A stretch of 64,000 nucleotides of DNA from Muribaculaceae bacterium (GTDB lineage: Bacteria > Bacteroidota > Bacteroidia > Bacteroidales > Muribaculaceae). The notes under the pieces are model-generated. The model did no database searches. It was not told where the DNA came from and worked only from the letters and a program-made list of their open reading frames with translations. Location of the stretch: contig JAFLTL010000008.1 of the NCBI GenBank assembly GCA_022510505.1, positions 18,398 to 82,397 on the forward strand, written 5' to 3'. Positions 24,216 to 33,137 of the stretch are shown here, piece after piece (position 1 is the first letter of the stretch; every line of letters starts with the position of its first letter). The translations under genes were made by a program, and so were the position numbers.

Positions 24216-26780
24216 ATGGATATAATTTATTCTAATGAATTCCGACAGGTGCTCGAAAATTCACAACGTGAAGCAGTAAAGCACAACAATAACATTGTAA
24301 CGCCTGCCCATTTCCTTCTGGCACTCCTTAGAGACAACGCCGGGAAACCTTTCAGAATGGTCGATAAGGCTGCCGATGGAATGACTGCGGCGATGTTAAC
24401 CGATACTCTCGACAATTCACTGATGAATCATGCAGCAGGACCCGTCAGAGAAATATCAGTCAGCGATGCTGCTAACCGAATCGTTAAACTTGCCGCATTG
24501 GAAGCTCGTTTGACCAAAAGCAACATCATCGATGTCGAACATTTGTTGTTGTCGATATTTCATAATAATGAAGTCAGGGAAATGTCATTCATGACTCCCT
24601 TCCGTGCCGCCGACATTCGTTATGACCGGCTGGTCGAGGCTCTGAACGAACTCAACAACAGCCGAAATTCCGGAATGGCCTTTCAGGATAGTGAGCAAGA
24701 CGACTATGATGATGACGACGATGACGAACGAATGGAGATGCCCGATGACAATATGGGTAACCGTCGTACAAAAGGGTCGCCGACTAACACATCTAAGAAA
24801 AGTGACACTCCTGCACTCGATCGATATGGCAATGACATGACCAAGGCTGCCGAGGAAGGTCGTCTTGACCCCGTCGTAGGTCGAGAAAAAGAAATCGAAC
24901 GATTGGCCCAGATACTTAGTCGAAGAAAGAAAAATAATCCTGTTCTGATTGGTGAACCTGGTGTAGGTAAAAGCGCTATCGTTGAAGGATTGGCTATGAG
25001 AATCGTTCAACGACAAGTATCGCGAGTCCTATTTAACAAAAGGGTTATTTCACTCGATATGGCTTCTATCGTGGCCGGCACGAAGTATCGCGGACAATTT
25101 GAAGAAAGAATCAAAGCCGTTCTTAACGAACTGTCTAAGAATGACAACATCATTCTATTCATTGATGAGATCCACACAATAGTGGGTGCAGGTAATGCTG
25201 CCGGATCTATGGATGCCGCCAATTTGCTCAAGCCTGCCCTCGCACGTGGTGAAATTCAGTGCATTGGTGCTACAACTCTCGACGAGTATCGAAAGAACAT
25301 CGAAAAGGATGGTGCTCTCGAACGCCGTTTCCAAAAAGTGACGGTTGAACCGACCTCTCCCGATGACACACTCGTAATCCTTAATAATATAAAGGATAAA
25401 TATGAAGCACATCATAATGTCAGTTATACCGATGAAGCACTCAAGGCATGTGTGACGTTGACCGAGAGATATGTTTCCGATCGAAATTTCCCCGACAAAG
25501 CTATCGACGCTCTCGATGAAGCGGGGTCAAGAGTTCATATTACAAATATCTCTGTGCCAAGAGAAATTGAGGAAATTGAGGCGGAAATTATTGCGACCGA
25601 CGAAGCTAAAATCCAAGCTGCATCGTGTCAGAACTTCGAAAAGGCTGCATCATTGCGTGACCGCTCCAATGAACTAAAAAAAGCTCTTGAGGCTGCGAAA
25701 TCAAGATGGGAAAAACAACTCGACAGTGAAAGAGTAACTGTTGACGAAGATAAAGTCGCCGAAGTTGTCGCTATGATGACCGGTGTTCCTGTCCAAAGAA
25801 TAGCTCAGGCCGAGGGTTCTCGTCTTCGCGAGATGGCTCCGTCTTTGAAAGGAGAAATAATAGGTCAAGATAAAGCCATTGAAAAAATTGTCAAGGCGAT
25901 TCAAAGAAACCGCCTGGGTTTGAAGGACCCCAAGAAGCCAATCGGCACTTTCATGTTCCTCGGTCCAACCGGAGTCGGTAAAACTCATCTGGCTAAGAAA
26001 TTGGCCGAATATCTCTTTGATTCTGCCGATACTTTAATCCGCATCGACATGAGTGAGTACATGGAGAAATTCACCGTTAGTCGACTCGTCGGTGCACCTC
26101 CCGGATATGTAGGTTATGAAGAAGGCGGTCAGCTCACTGAAAAGGTGCGTCGTCGTCCCTATTCAGTAGTGTTACTCGACGAGATTGAAAAAGCCCATCC
26201 CGATGTCTTCAATCTTTTGTTGCAGGTGCTCGACGAAGGACGTTTGACCGACAGTCTTGGACGTCAAATAGACTTCAAGAATACCTTGATAATAATGACT
26301 TCAAATATTGGTACTCGCCAGTTGAAGGATTTCGGATCAGGAGTCGGTTTCAAGACTCGCGACAATGACAACGACTATAATCAGGGTGTCATCCAGAAAG
26401 CTCTGAGCAAAGCCTTCTCTCCGGAGTTCCTAAATCGTGTCGACGACATTATAATGTTTGACTCGTTGGATCGTGAATCTATTCACAAAATCATTGACAT
26501 CGAACTACGAGGGTTCTATGACAGAATAAATGATTTGGGTTACTTTATCGAACTTTCACAAGAGGCGAAGGATTTCATTGCCGAGAAAGGGTTCGACCAG
26601 CAATATGGTGCTCGTCCTCTGAAACGCGCTCTTCAGAAATATCTCGAAGACAATCTTGCCGATATGATGATTGACGCGCGATTGAAACCCGGTGACACAA
26701 TTATGGTTGATTTCGACAAGGAGAAACAAGAAATTACAACATCAATCAAGCATCCCGAACCAATCAATCTGGGTTCTTGA
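24216..26780 (+). CDS. clpC: ATP-dependent Clp protease ATPase subunit ClpC
   Basis: An 854-residue AAA+ unfoldase that feeds proteins to ClpP. It has an N-terminal repeat domain (1-145), a first AAA module with Walker A GEPGVGKS at 246-253, a middle domain with a UVR-like helix pair ([18 protein letters not shown]) typical of ClpC, and a second AAA module with GPTGVGKT near 583. GVGF near 709 matches the ClpP-docking loop, which separates it from the disaggregase ClpB. An unusual acidic run ([11 protein letters not shown], about 162-172) links the N-domain to the first AAA module. It is monocistronic with its own promoter and terminator. Confidence 0.95.
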   Translation: MDIIYSNEFRQVLENSQREAVKHNNNIVTPAHFLLALLRDNAGKPFRMVDKAADGMTAAMLTDTLDNSLMNHAAGPVREISVSDAANRIVKLAALEARLTKSNIIDVEHLLLSIFHNNEVREMSFMTPFRAADIRYDRLVEALNELNNSRNSGMAFQDSEQDDYDDDDDDERMEMPDDNMGNRRTKGSPTNTSKKSDTPALDRYGNDMTKAAEEGRLDPVVGREKEIERLAQILSRRKKNNPVLIGEPGVGKSAIVEGLAMRIVQRQVSRVLFNKRVISLDMASIVAGTKYRGQFEERIKAVLNELSKNDNIILFIDEIHTIVGAGNAAGSMDAANLLKPALARGEIQCIGATTLDEYRKNIEKDGALERRFQKVTVEPTSPDDTLVILNNIKDKYEAHHNVSYTDEALKACVTLTERYVSDRNFPDKAIDALDEAGSRVHITNISVPREIEEIEAEIIATDEAKIQAASCQNFEKAASLRDRSNELKKALEAAKSRWEKQLDSERVTVDEDKVAEVVAMMTGVPVQRIAQAEGSRLREMAPSLKGEIIGQDKAIEKIVKAIQRNRLGLKDPKKPIGTFMFLGPTGVGKTHLAKKLAEYLFDSADTLIRIDMSEYMEKFTVSRLVGAPPGYVGYEEGGQLTEKVRRRPYSVVLLDEIEKAHPDVFNLLLQVLDEGRLTDSLGRQIDFKNTLIIMTSNIGTRQLKDFGSGVGFKTRDNDNDYNQGVIQKALSKAFSPEFLNRVDDIIMFDSLDRESIHKIIDIELRGFYDRINDLGYFIELSQEAKDFIAEKGFDQQYGARPLKRALQKYLEDNLADMMIDARLKPGDTIMVDFDKEKQEITTSIKHPEPINLGS

Positions 26781-27240
26781 GATTCTCATAAGAAGGGATG
26801 TCGTTCATAAAACGACATCCCTTCTTTTCTACCTTGCAACAATAGTGGGTCAAACCGTTGCTTACTATCAGCCATGGTGTTCCCATGACAATATTGTATC
26901 TGGAAATCTGGTCGAAGACATTCCTGTCTATTTTGACATCGGGCGATTTATATTCTATTATCATGACAGGTGAACCCGTTGAATCATAGACAACGGTATC
27001 ACAACGACGCCTATGTCCGTTATGATTTACTGTAATTTCATTTCCTATTCTTCCTATCGGATAATTACGATGCTCGACAAGCCAGTTGACAAAATGAAGA
27101 CGAACTCTTTCCTCGGGCGTGTAAGGAACCCATTTATTCCGAACCCGGTCGAAAACAAGCTGAGCACCTGAGTCATCGTTATTCTTGAAATTGAGTTCGG
27201 CCTTCGGAAGATTCAACTCCTTTTCGATTCCTTGTATCAT
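26764..27240 (-). CDS. Orphan HsdR-N-terminal nuclease-like protein
   Basis: A 158-residue protein matching the type I restriction enzyme R protein N-terminal domain (HSDR_N_2). A PD-(D/E)xK-like core is visible as Asp81 (RRRCDTVVY) with Glu96 and Lys98 (MIIEYKSP). There is no helicase, HsdM or HsdS gene nearby, so it is not a restriction system. It starts in an ATGA overlap with prephenate dehydrogenase and is the last gene of the aromatic operon. Its last codons contain the 16-bp stem of the clpC terminator and it overlaps clpC by 17 bases. Such stand-alone proteins occur in Bacteroidota; their substrate is unknown. Confidence 0.85.
   Translation of the reverse strand: MIQGIEKELNLPKAELNFKNNDDSGAQLVFDRVRNKWVPYTPEERVRLHFVNWLVEHRNYPIGRIGNEITVNHNGHRRRCDTVVYDSTGSPVMIIEYKSPDVKIDRNVFDQISRYNIVMGTPWLIVSNGLTHYCCKVEKKGCRFMNDIPSYENLKNPD
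26790..26830 (+). terminator. clpC terminator embedded in a convergent gene
   Basis: Perfect 16-bp arms AAGAAGGGATGTCGTT (26790-26805) and AACGACATCCCTTCTT (26811-26826) surround a five-base loop and are followed by TTCT, starting nine bases after the clpC stop. On the minus strand there is no U-tract. It lies wholly inside the 3' coding end of the HsdR-N-like gene, where it encodes KGCRFMNDIPSY. Confidence 0.88.
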
Positions 27241-28010
27241 TTGAGGTTTTCACGCACCTTGTTGAGATAGGTGGTCATGGCTTCGCTATCTTTGCGCGAA
27301 ACAATATCACGCAGTAAGTCAAGTTGTTCGGTTATACGTTCAAGCTGTGAAGGTGTATTGGGATTAAAAAGAATCTCACTGAGAAGATAATCATCCTCCG
27401 ACATTAGTCCCTTTGCAATTCCCATGTGACGCTTGAAGGTCGTTCCGGGAGCATTCTGGTGTTTCATCACAGAAGCAAATACCAATGTTGAGGCAAACGG
27501 GATGGACAGCGAATAGGCAATCGTCTCGTCGTGCTCCTGGAACGTGTATTCCTCTATGTGTAGACCCAGTTTATTGTAAATATCTCGAAAAAAGACTTTT
27601 CCAAGATGATCTCCTTCTGAAATGATTATAGCGTTCTCGTTGGCAAGATTGCTTAGCGACGCAAAAGTCGGACCAAACATCGGGTGAGTCGAAACAAAGG
27701 GGTGCCCCGAATTTTTATAGAACTCTGGCAAGCCCGTCTTAACCGAAGCGATGTCGCTTAAAATGACATTCTTTTCCAAATGGGGAAGAACCTTCTCAAA
27801 TGCATCAAGTGTGTACTTCACAGTGGCTGCATTCAGAACTAACTCGGGCTTGAAAGCGTCTACCTCATCCAACGACGAGAATCTACGGGCATTAAAGGTG
27901 AATCTAAGCTTCTTCTTGTCGGGATCATAAATTGCAACATCATGGTCGAAAGAGAGGAGGTCGCAGAAAAACGAGCCCATTTTACCGGCTCCGAGAATCA
28001 GAATCTTCAT
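27237..28010 (-). CDS. tyrA: Prephenate dehydrogenase
   Basis: A 257-residue NAD-dependent enzyme that converts prephenate to 4-hydroxyphenylpyruvate on the tyrosine branch. The Rossmann motif ILGAGKMGSFF starts at residue 4, and STHPMFGPTFA (about 108-118) is the typical prephenate-binding stretch. It lacks a chorismate mutase or ACT domain, and mutase activity is supplied by the gene upstream. It starts in an ATGA overlap with the DAHP synthase/chorismate mutase gene and ends in ATGA with the HsdR-N gene, so the genes are tightly coupled. Confidence 0.92.
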   Translation of the reverse strand: MKILILGAGKMGSFFCDLLSFDHDVAIYDPDKKKLRFTFNARRFSSLDEVDAFKPELVLNAATVKYTLDAFEKVLPHLEKNVILSDIASVKTGLPEFYKNSGHPFVSTHPMFGPTFASLSNLANENAIIISEGDHLGKVFFRDIYNKLGLHIEEYTFQEHDETIAYSLSIPFASTLVFASVMKHQNAPGTTFKRHMGIAKGLMSEDDYLLSEILFNPNTPSQLERITEQLDLLRDIVSRKDSEAMTTYLNKVRENLK

Positions 28011-29083
28011 TGACGGGAATTCAATATGTTGATTTGTACCCTAACCGATTCCTCATGAATCGCACTCAGGATTGTCTTCATGAAATCCTCGCTCATTCCC
28101 ATCTCTTTCGCAGTCTTGACACGCGACTGCATGATGTTGTCGTGGCGGTCGACCTGGAATACTGGCATGCGGTGTTCCTTTTTATATTGTCCAATCTCAC
28201 GACTGATTCTCATTCTCTTGTTAAGAATCTCAAGTAACTCGTTGTCAATCGTGTCGATTTGTTGACGCAAAAGATTCAGACTTTCGGTGGTAGATGTCTC
28301 GTCACGATAGACCAGTGTGTTCAAAATATAATTCAGAACATCGGGAGTTATTTGTTGTGTCTTGTCACTCCATGCACAGTCGGGATCGCAATGGCTTTCG
28401 ATAATCAAACCGTCAAAGCCCATGTCAAGGGCTTGTTGAGACAATGGCATGACAAGTTCCCTTTTGCCGCCAACATGAGAGGGATCATGAATTATTGGAA
28501 GATTTGGCATGCGACGTTTCAACTCAATGGGTATGTGCCATTGAGGCATGTTTCTGTATAAATGCTTGCCATAGGCACTGAAACCTCTATGGATAGCCCC
28601 AAGTTTCTTTATTCCTGCATTGTTGAGTCGCTCCATCGCTCCGATCCAGAGCTCTAGGTCGGGGTTCACAGGATTTTTAACCAGTACGGGAATATCGGCG
28701 TTAGACTCTCTTAATGCATCGGCAATCTCTTGCATTGCAAATGGATTGGCTGTTGTTCGGGCACCGATCCAAAGAATGTCGACTCCCTCGCGTAAAGCTG
28801 CCTTTACATGGGCCGATGTCGCCACTTCGGTCGCAGTGTACATCCCCGTCTCCTCTTTGACGCGTTTCAACCATTTCAAACCCTCTTCGCCTATCCCTTC
28901 AAAACCCCCGGGTTTTGTGCGTGGTTTCCAAATGCCGGCACGGAATATCTTTATGCCGTAGCTGGCAAGTTCTCTGGCTGTTTTCAGGGTCTGTTCTTCA
29001 GTTTCGGCGCTGCATGGTCCTGAAATTATCAGTGGTAACTTCAGCTCGCTGCCGTTTATTGTCAATGGTTCTAAATCTATCAT
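28007..29083 (-). CDS. DAHP synthase fused to type II chorismate mutase
   Basis: A 358-residue bifunctional enzyme. The N-terminal part (about 1-260; LPLIISGPCSAETEEQ, GIKIFRAGIWKPRTKPGGFEG, HDPSHVGGKRE) is a type I-beta-like 3-deoxy-7-phosphoheptulonate synthase, the first step of the shikimate pathway. The C-terminal 90 residues (LLRQQIDTIDNELLEILNKRM...) are an AroQ-type chorismate mutase, which acts after chorismate. Joining both ends of the pathway probably lets prephenate or a related ligand bound by the mutase control entry, as in other DAHPS-mutase fusions. It is third in the operon, six bases after the aminotransferase. Confidence 0.95.
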   Translation of the reverse strand: MIDLEPLTINGSELKLPLIISGPCSAETEEQTLKTARELASYGIKIFRAGIWKPRTKPGGFEGIGEEGLKWLKRVKEETGMYTATEVATSAHVKAALREGVDILWIGARTTANPFAMQEIADALRESNADIPVLVKNPVNPDLELWIGAMERLNNAGIKKLGAIHRGFSAYGKHLYRNMPQWHIPIELKRRMPNLPIIHDPSHVGGKRELVMPLSQQALDMGFDGLIIESHCDPDCAWSDKTQQITPDVLNYILNTLVYRDETSTTESLNLLRQQIDTIDNELLEILNKRMRISREIGQYKKEHRMPVFQVDRHDNIMQSRVKTAKEMGMSEDFMKTILSAIHEESVRVQINILNSRQ

Positions 29084-29089
29084 AGTGGT

Positions 29090-30268
29090 CTAATTTTTAT
29101 CGTTTTGAATCCTTTCCAAGGCAATTTCCATCTTCTCTTTGGGAGCACAAAGGGATATTCTAATATAGCGTTCCCCTTCTTTGCCAAAAATGAATCCCGG
29201 TGTTATGAACACATGCTTACCATAAAGTATTTCATCAGCAAATTTTTCCGAACCATTTGCATTTTCAGGAATCTTACCCCAAAGGAAAAGTCCCCTCTGT
29301 TTTGGGTCGAATTTGCAGTCCAGAGCTGCCATTATCTTTTCAGCTACTTCGCGTCGCTCTTTGTAGACGCGGTTAATTTCATCATACCACTCCTTAGGAG
29401 CCTTAAGTGCTTCGGCTGCTGCAAGCATCATCGGCTTGAACTGACCCGAATCTATGTTGCTCTTTACTTTTAGTATCCAATTTATAAACTGTGGATTGGA
29501 AGCAACCATGCCGATTCTCCAGCCTGCCATGTTGTGGCTCTTACTCAAGGAATTCAGCTCAATGGCTATATCCTTAGCTCCTGGAATCTGAAGAAGACTT
29601 TGTGGATTGTCGTTCAAAATGAAGCTATAAGGATTGTCATGGGCAATTACTATGCCATGCCGTTTGGCGAAATCAACTGTCTTCTCAAAAACTTCACGTT
29701 GAGCAGGGGCGCCGGTTGGCATGTGAGGATAGTTCAACCACATGAGTTTGATCTTGTCAAGAGGAAGTTTTTCCAATTCGTCAAAATCAGGATACCATGA
29801 GTTGGACTCGGTTAGCTTATAGGGATAGATGGTGGCGCCAACAAGCTTGCTAACCGACGTATAGGTGGGATATCCCGGATCGGGAACCAAAACGCCGTCG
29901 CCCGGATTGAGGAACGCCATTGAAATGTGGAGTATACCCTCCTTGGAACCTATTAGTGGTTGAATCTCTTTATCGGGATTTAATTCAACCCCATAGAAAT
30001 TCTTATACCACTCCGAAAATGATTTTCTCAGTTCAGGTATCCCGACATAGGGCTGATAGGAATGATTGGTAGCTTTCGATGCTTCTTCCTTCAATTTCTC
30101 TACCACTTCCAGAGATGGCATTCTGTCAGGGCCACCGATGCCAAGGGAAATAACATCGGCACCGTTTGCGTTCATTGCTGCCACTTCCTTCAGCTTACGG
30201 GAGAAATAGTATTCTTTTACCTCTTTTACCCGTTGGGCTGGTTCTATAACCTTGGAACCTTCATTCAT
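29090..30268 (-). CDS. PLP-dependent aminotransferase (class I/II)
   Basis: A 392-residue fold-type I aminotransferase. From the ATG at 30268, the Schiff-base lysine is Lys243 in NSLSKSHNMAGWRIG; LGIGGPDRMPS (42-52) and VLVPDPGYPTY (127-136) are typical. Its place between prephenate dehydratase and the DAHPS-mutase gene argues that it transaminates phenylpyruvate and 4-hydroxyphenylpyruvate. It could also act on aspartate or LL-diaminopimelate, which related enzymes use. A start further upstream at 30328 would overlap pheA by 53 bases and adds an unlikely N-terminus, so the ATG seven bases past the pheA stop is preferred. Confidence 0.9.
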   Translation of the reverse strand: MNEGSKVIEPAQRVKEVKEYYFSRKLKEVAAMNANGADVISLGIGGPDRMPSLEVVEKLKEEASKATNHSYQPYVGIPELRKSFSEWYKNFYGVELNPDKEIQPLIGSKEGILHISMAFLNPGDGVLVPDPGYPTYTSVSKLVGATIYPYKLTESNSWYPDFDELEKLPLDKIKLMWLNYPHMPTGAPAQREVFEKTVDFAKRHGIVIAHDNPYSFILNDNPQSLLQIPGAKDIAIELNSLSKSHNMAGWRIGMVASNPQFINWILKVKSNIDSGQFKPMMLAAAEALKAPKEWYDEINRVYKERREVAEKIMAALDCKFDPKQRGLFLWGKIPENANGSEKFADEILYGKHVFITPGFIFGKEGERYIRISLCAPKEKMEIALERIQNDKN

Positions 30269-30275
30269 CTTCTTT

Positions 30276-31127
30276 TCAATCAACAGGATTTTTGCATTCT
30301 TGATATACTCCAAGGACTTGAAAATCATTCATCAGCGGTCTAACTGCTGTTATTGCCTGACGATACCGTTCAAAGTTTTCGAATGTCAAGTCAATATAGA
30401 AACGATATTCCCATTCCCTGCCAATTATAGGAAGAGATTGGATTTTTGACAGATTCATGTCATAAAACGACAGAATCGTCAATATTTTCGAAAGTGCCCC
30501 GTGGGTGTGGGGCAATGTAAATTCGATTGATGCTTTGTCAAGCTCATCATCAACCGGTTTGAATCGGTTCGCTATGCGAGAATCGGCGAGCAAAAGGAAT
30601 CGAGTGAAATTTCTCTTGTTGGTTTCTATGCCCTTTTCGAGAATATCCAGATTATAAAGATTCGCTGCATATTCTCCACAAACAGCTGCATGACCCTGTA
30701 GATTTTTAGAAGCAATTTCCATAGCCGCCCCTGCCGTGTCAAATTTCTCCACCATGCGAAGATTAGGATGATGCCGAAGATATTGCTCACATTGCATCAA
30801 AGCCATAGGATGGGAATTTACCTCGCTGAGTTCATCTATGTTCTGACCGGGTAGTGCACACAATACATGAGAAATTCTCATCTTGTGTTCTCCCACAATC
30901 TGAAGATTGCTCTTCCTTAGCAGATCGTGATTAGGGAGAATGCTTCCGGCTATCGTGTTTTCAATTGCCATGATACCCAACAGAGACGAGTCTTTCTCAA
31001 GGGATTCGAACATCGCCGGGAAAGTCTCAGCTGGAATGGTCTCGATCTCCGACTTTCCGAAATATTGACGGGCTGCTGCATCGTGGAAACATCCCGCTAC
31101 TCCTTGGATTACAACTCTATTGGACAT
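30276..31127 (-). CDS. pheA: Prephenate dehydratase
   Basis: A 283-residue monofunctional enzyme making phenylpyruvate from prephenate. The catalytic domain (1-190) has MAIENTIAGSILPNHDLL near residue 53 and the KRNFTRFLLL segment carrying the catalytic Thr of the TRF motif. A C-terminal ACT domain (about 195-275) begins SIEFTLPHTHGALSKIL, the part that binds phenylalanine for feedback control. The usual ESRP contact is replaced by KIQSLPI, so sensitivity to Phe may differ. It is the first gene of the aromatic operon and is preceded by a putative attenuator. Confidence 0.95.
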   Translation of the reverse strand: MSNRVVIQGVAGCFHDAAARQYFGKSEIETIPAETFPAMFESLEKDSSLLGIMAIENTIAGSILPNHDLLRKSNLQIVGEHKMRISHVLCALPGQNIDELSEVNSHPMALMQCEQYLRHHPNLRMVEKFDTAGAAMEIASKNLQGHAAVCGEYAANLYNLDILEKGIETNKRNFTRFLLLADSRIANRFKPVDDELDKASIEFTLPHTHGALSKILTILSFYDMNLSKIQSLPIIGREWEYRFYIDLTFENFERYRQAITAVRPLMNDFQVLGVYQECKNPVD

Positions 31128-31152
31128 TTGTCGCAGTTTCTGAGAATTTTGT

Positions 31153-31183
31153 AAAAAAATCCCGTCAATAACTGGCCGGGATT
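31153..31183 (-). terminator. Putative attenuator hairpin before pheA
   Basis: On the minus strand AATCCCG (31183-31177), a 12-base loop and CGGGATT (31164-31158) form a 7-bp stem followed directly by TTTTT. It lies 25 bases upstream of the pheA ATG and downstream of a TATATTTG promoter, and no gene upstream on this strand needs terminating, since sppA diverges. A premature terminator inside the leader is the simplest reading. The stem overlaps a ten-codon ORF whose stop is in the loop. Confidence 0.65.
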
Positions 31184-31197
31184 CTAGTTTTGTACAT
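31165..31197 (-). CDS. Putative leader peptide MYKTRIPASY
   Basis: A ten-codon ORF, ATG to TGA, begins about 10 bases after the expected transcription start. It reads MYKTRIPASY, with tyrosine as the second and the last residue. The last Tyr codon and the TGA lie in the loop of the terminator hairpin, so a ribosome paused there would cover the 5' arm and block the terminator. This fits control by tyrosyl-tRNA supply. With only two Tyr codons and no Phe, it is weaker than classic leader peptides, so it remains a hypothesis. Confidence 0.4.
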   Translation of the reverse strand: MYKTRIPASY

Positions 31198-31211
31198 TTT
31201 CAAATGTTTTG

Positions 31212-31219
31212 CAAATATA
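31212..31219 (-). promoter_or_regulatory. -7 promoter element TATATTTG for the pheA operon
   Basis: A perfect TAnnTTTG match on the minus strand, 84 bases before pheA. It would start transcription near 31205, just before a dyad ACATTT-GA-AAATGT (31194-31207) and the putative leader peptide. Confidence 0.6.
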
Positions 31220-31293
31220 TTATAATTATTCGGGATTTTAAAATTGACAATTTTAAAATTGAAAAGACTGAGTCTATATAGCGGAATTTAACG

Positions 31294-31301
31294 TATATTT
31301 G
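31294..31301 (+). promoter_or_regulatory. -7 promoter element TATATTTG for sppA
   Basis: A perfect TAnnTTTG match 32 bases before the sppA ATG at 31334, divergent from the pheA promoter. Confidence 0.6.
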
Positions 31302-31333
31302 TGCATAAAGACTAAATTCTATTGTTTTTGTCT

Positions 31334-33115
31334 ATGCTTAAAAAATTCTTTACTTCTTTATTGGGCTCTTTGGCCGCTATTTGGATTTCAATCGGAATTC
31401 TTTTCCTTCTTGGAATCTTCACCGTCTCTGTCGTTATCGCATCGGCTTTCAAATCAACTTCGATGGATGCTGTCAATGACAATTCAATACTGTATATAAA
31501 TTTGGCAACTACAATATCCGAAGAAAACCCATCGGTCGATTTCACTTCATTAGTTTATGAACAGAATCTGGAAAACGTCACTCTTTTGCGTCCTTTGCTG
31601 AGTTCAATTGCTTTGGCTGCCGATGACCCTAATATAAAAGGAATCTTTATTGATGCAGGGATGGTCAGCGGAGGCTCTTCCGCTATCTATGAGGTGGCTC
31701 AGGCTTTGACCGATTTCCGGAACAAATCGGGGAAGTGGGTCATTGCCTATGGCGATGAGATTAACCAGGGTTCCTATATAATCTCCAGTGGTGCAAGTGA
31801 ACTGGTGCTTAATCCTGTTGGAATGGTCGATGTTCACGGACTCTCCAGTAATATCACTTTCTATACCGGACTTTTTGAAAAGTTAGGTATTCAGGTCCAG
31901 GTTGTTAAAGTTGGAACATTCAAAAGTGCGGTCGAGCCCTATATTCTTAAAGATATCTCACCCGCTAACCGTCAACAGATTGAGGCATATATGGGGGCGA
32001 TCTGGGAGAAATTTGTCTCACACATGTCCCATTCAAGAGGACTCTCTGAAAAAGAAATAAATGCTTATGCCGACAGTCTAATCATGACATTCTCTCCTGA
32101 ACGGTTGGTAGAAACGGGATTGGTGGATAAACTTATGTATCGCCACGAAGTTGAAGACCACTTGAAATCATTGGTTGGGTTGTCCAATGACAAAAAACTG
32201 CCATTGGTTTCTCAGGAGCGTTACTACGAAAGTAAAAGAAATGAACTGTCGGTTAGTTCTAAGAACGGCATAGCTGTACTTTATGCGGTTGGTGAAATCT
32301 CACAGAGCGGCAATTCAGGTATTGCCAGTGACCGTTTGGTCCCAATTATTCTTGATTTGGCCAAGGACGACCAAATCAAGGGAATGGTTCTCAGAGTCAA
32401 TTCACCTGGAGGTAGCGCATTCGCTTCAGAGCAGATTTGGGAAGCTTTACAAACATTCAAAAAAACCGGAAAGACACTATATGTCTCCATGGGCAATTAT
32501 GCAGCCTCGGGCGGTTATTATATATCTTGTGGAGCCGATAAAATCTTTACTTCTCCCGTAACGTTGACCGGGTCAATCGGAATCTTCGGATTGCTTCCGA
32601 ACATAAAGGGTTTGCTAACCAATCATCTTGGCATAACATTCGGGACAGTCAGCACTAATCAAAACGGCGACTTTCCATCCTTAACCGAACCTATGACCCC
32701 GTTCCAGGCCGCTTCAATGCAAAATATGATAAACCGTGGTTATGAGACATTTGTTGGACGCGTGGCCGAAGGTCGTGGAATGAGTGTCGACTCGGTTAAA
32801 CAAATAGCTGAAGGACGAGTTTGGGCCGGAGTGACAGCGGTCGATCTCGGACTTGCCGATGAAATTGGTGATCTGGAAGCTACAATCGATGCTCTGGTTA
32901 AGGAACTCGGTCTTGACGACTATAAAATCCAATACTATCCTGAGGCTAAAACTTCTTTATGGGACATTTTCCGCTCGCTGAAACAGGAAATCCGTACCGC
33001 TGCCATGAAAGGCGTTATGGGTGATAATGCCTACGAGTTTTATGAAAAGACGCGTCGATTAAAGGAAATGGATGCCGTTCAATGTAGAATGGAGGAAGTG
33101 AAAATAGAATTCTAA
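31334..33115 (+). CDS. sppA: Signal peptide peptidase SppA, 67K type
   Basis: A 593-residue inner-membrane serine protease that degrades cleaved signal peptides. One N-terminal membrane segment (about 10-40) is followed by two tandem S49 domains. The Ser-Lys dyad is split between them as in the E. coli enzyme: Lys197 in GTFKSAVEPY and Ser392 in GNYAASGGYY. I chose the ATG at 31334 over a TTG four codons upstream because it gives MLKKFFTSLLG, a good membrane-insertion start. lpxK follows after 22 bases and the two are probably cotranscribed. Confidence 0.95.
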   Translation: MLKKFFTSLLGSLAAIWISIGILFLLGIFTVSVVIASAFKSTSMDAVNDNSILYINLATTISEENPSVDFTSLVYEQNLENVTLLRPLLSSIALAADDPNIKGIFIDAGMVSGGSSAIYEVAQALTDFRNKSGKWVIAYGDEINQGSYIISSGASELVLNPVGMVDVHGLSSNITFYTGLFEKLGIQVQVVKVGTFKSAVEPYILKDISPANRQQIEAYMGAIWEKFVSHMSHSRGLSEKEINAYADSLIMTFSPERLVETGLVDKLMYRHEVEDHLKSLVGLSNDKKLPLVSQERYYESKRNELSVSSKNGIAVLYAVGEISQSGNSGIASDRLVPIILDLAKDDQIKGMVLRVNSPGGSAFASEQIWEALQTFKKTGKTLYVSMGNYAASGGYYISCGADKIFTSPVTLTGSIGIFGLLPNIKGLLTNHLGITFGTVSTNQNGDFPSLTEPMTPFQAASMQNMINRGYETFVGRVAEGRGMSVDSVKQIAEGRVWAGVTAVDLGLADEIGDLEATIDALVKELGLDDYKIQYYPEAKTSLWDIFRSLKQEIRTAAMKGVMGDNAYEFYEKTRRLKEMDAVQCRMEEVKIEF

Positions 33116-33137
33116 ACTTATTGTTCATATCAAAGAT

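Noticed and set aside
26764-27240. Type I restriction system
   Set aside because: Only an HsdR-N-like domain is present; no HsdM, HsdS or helicase motor is found nearby.
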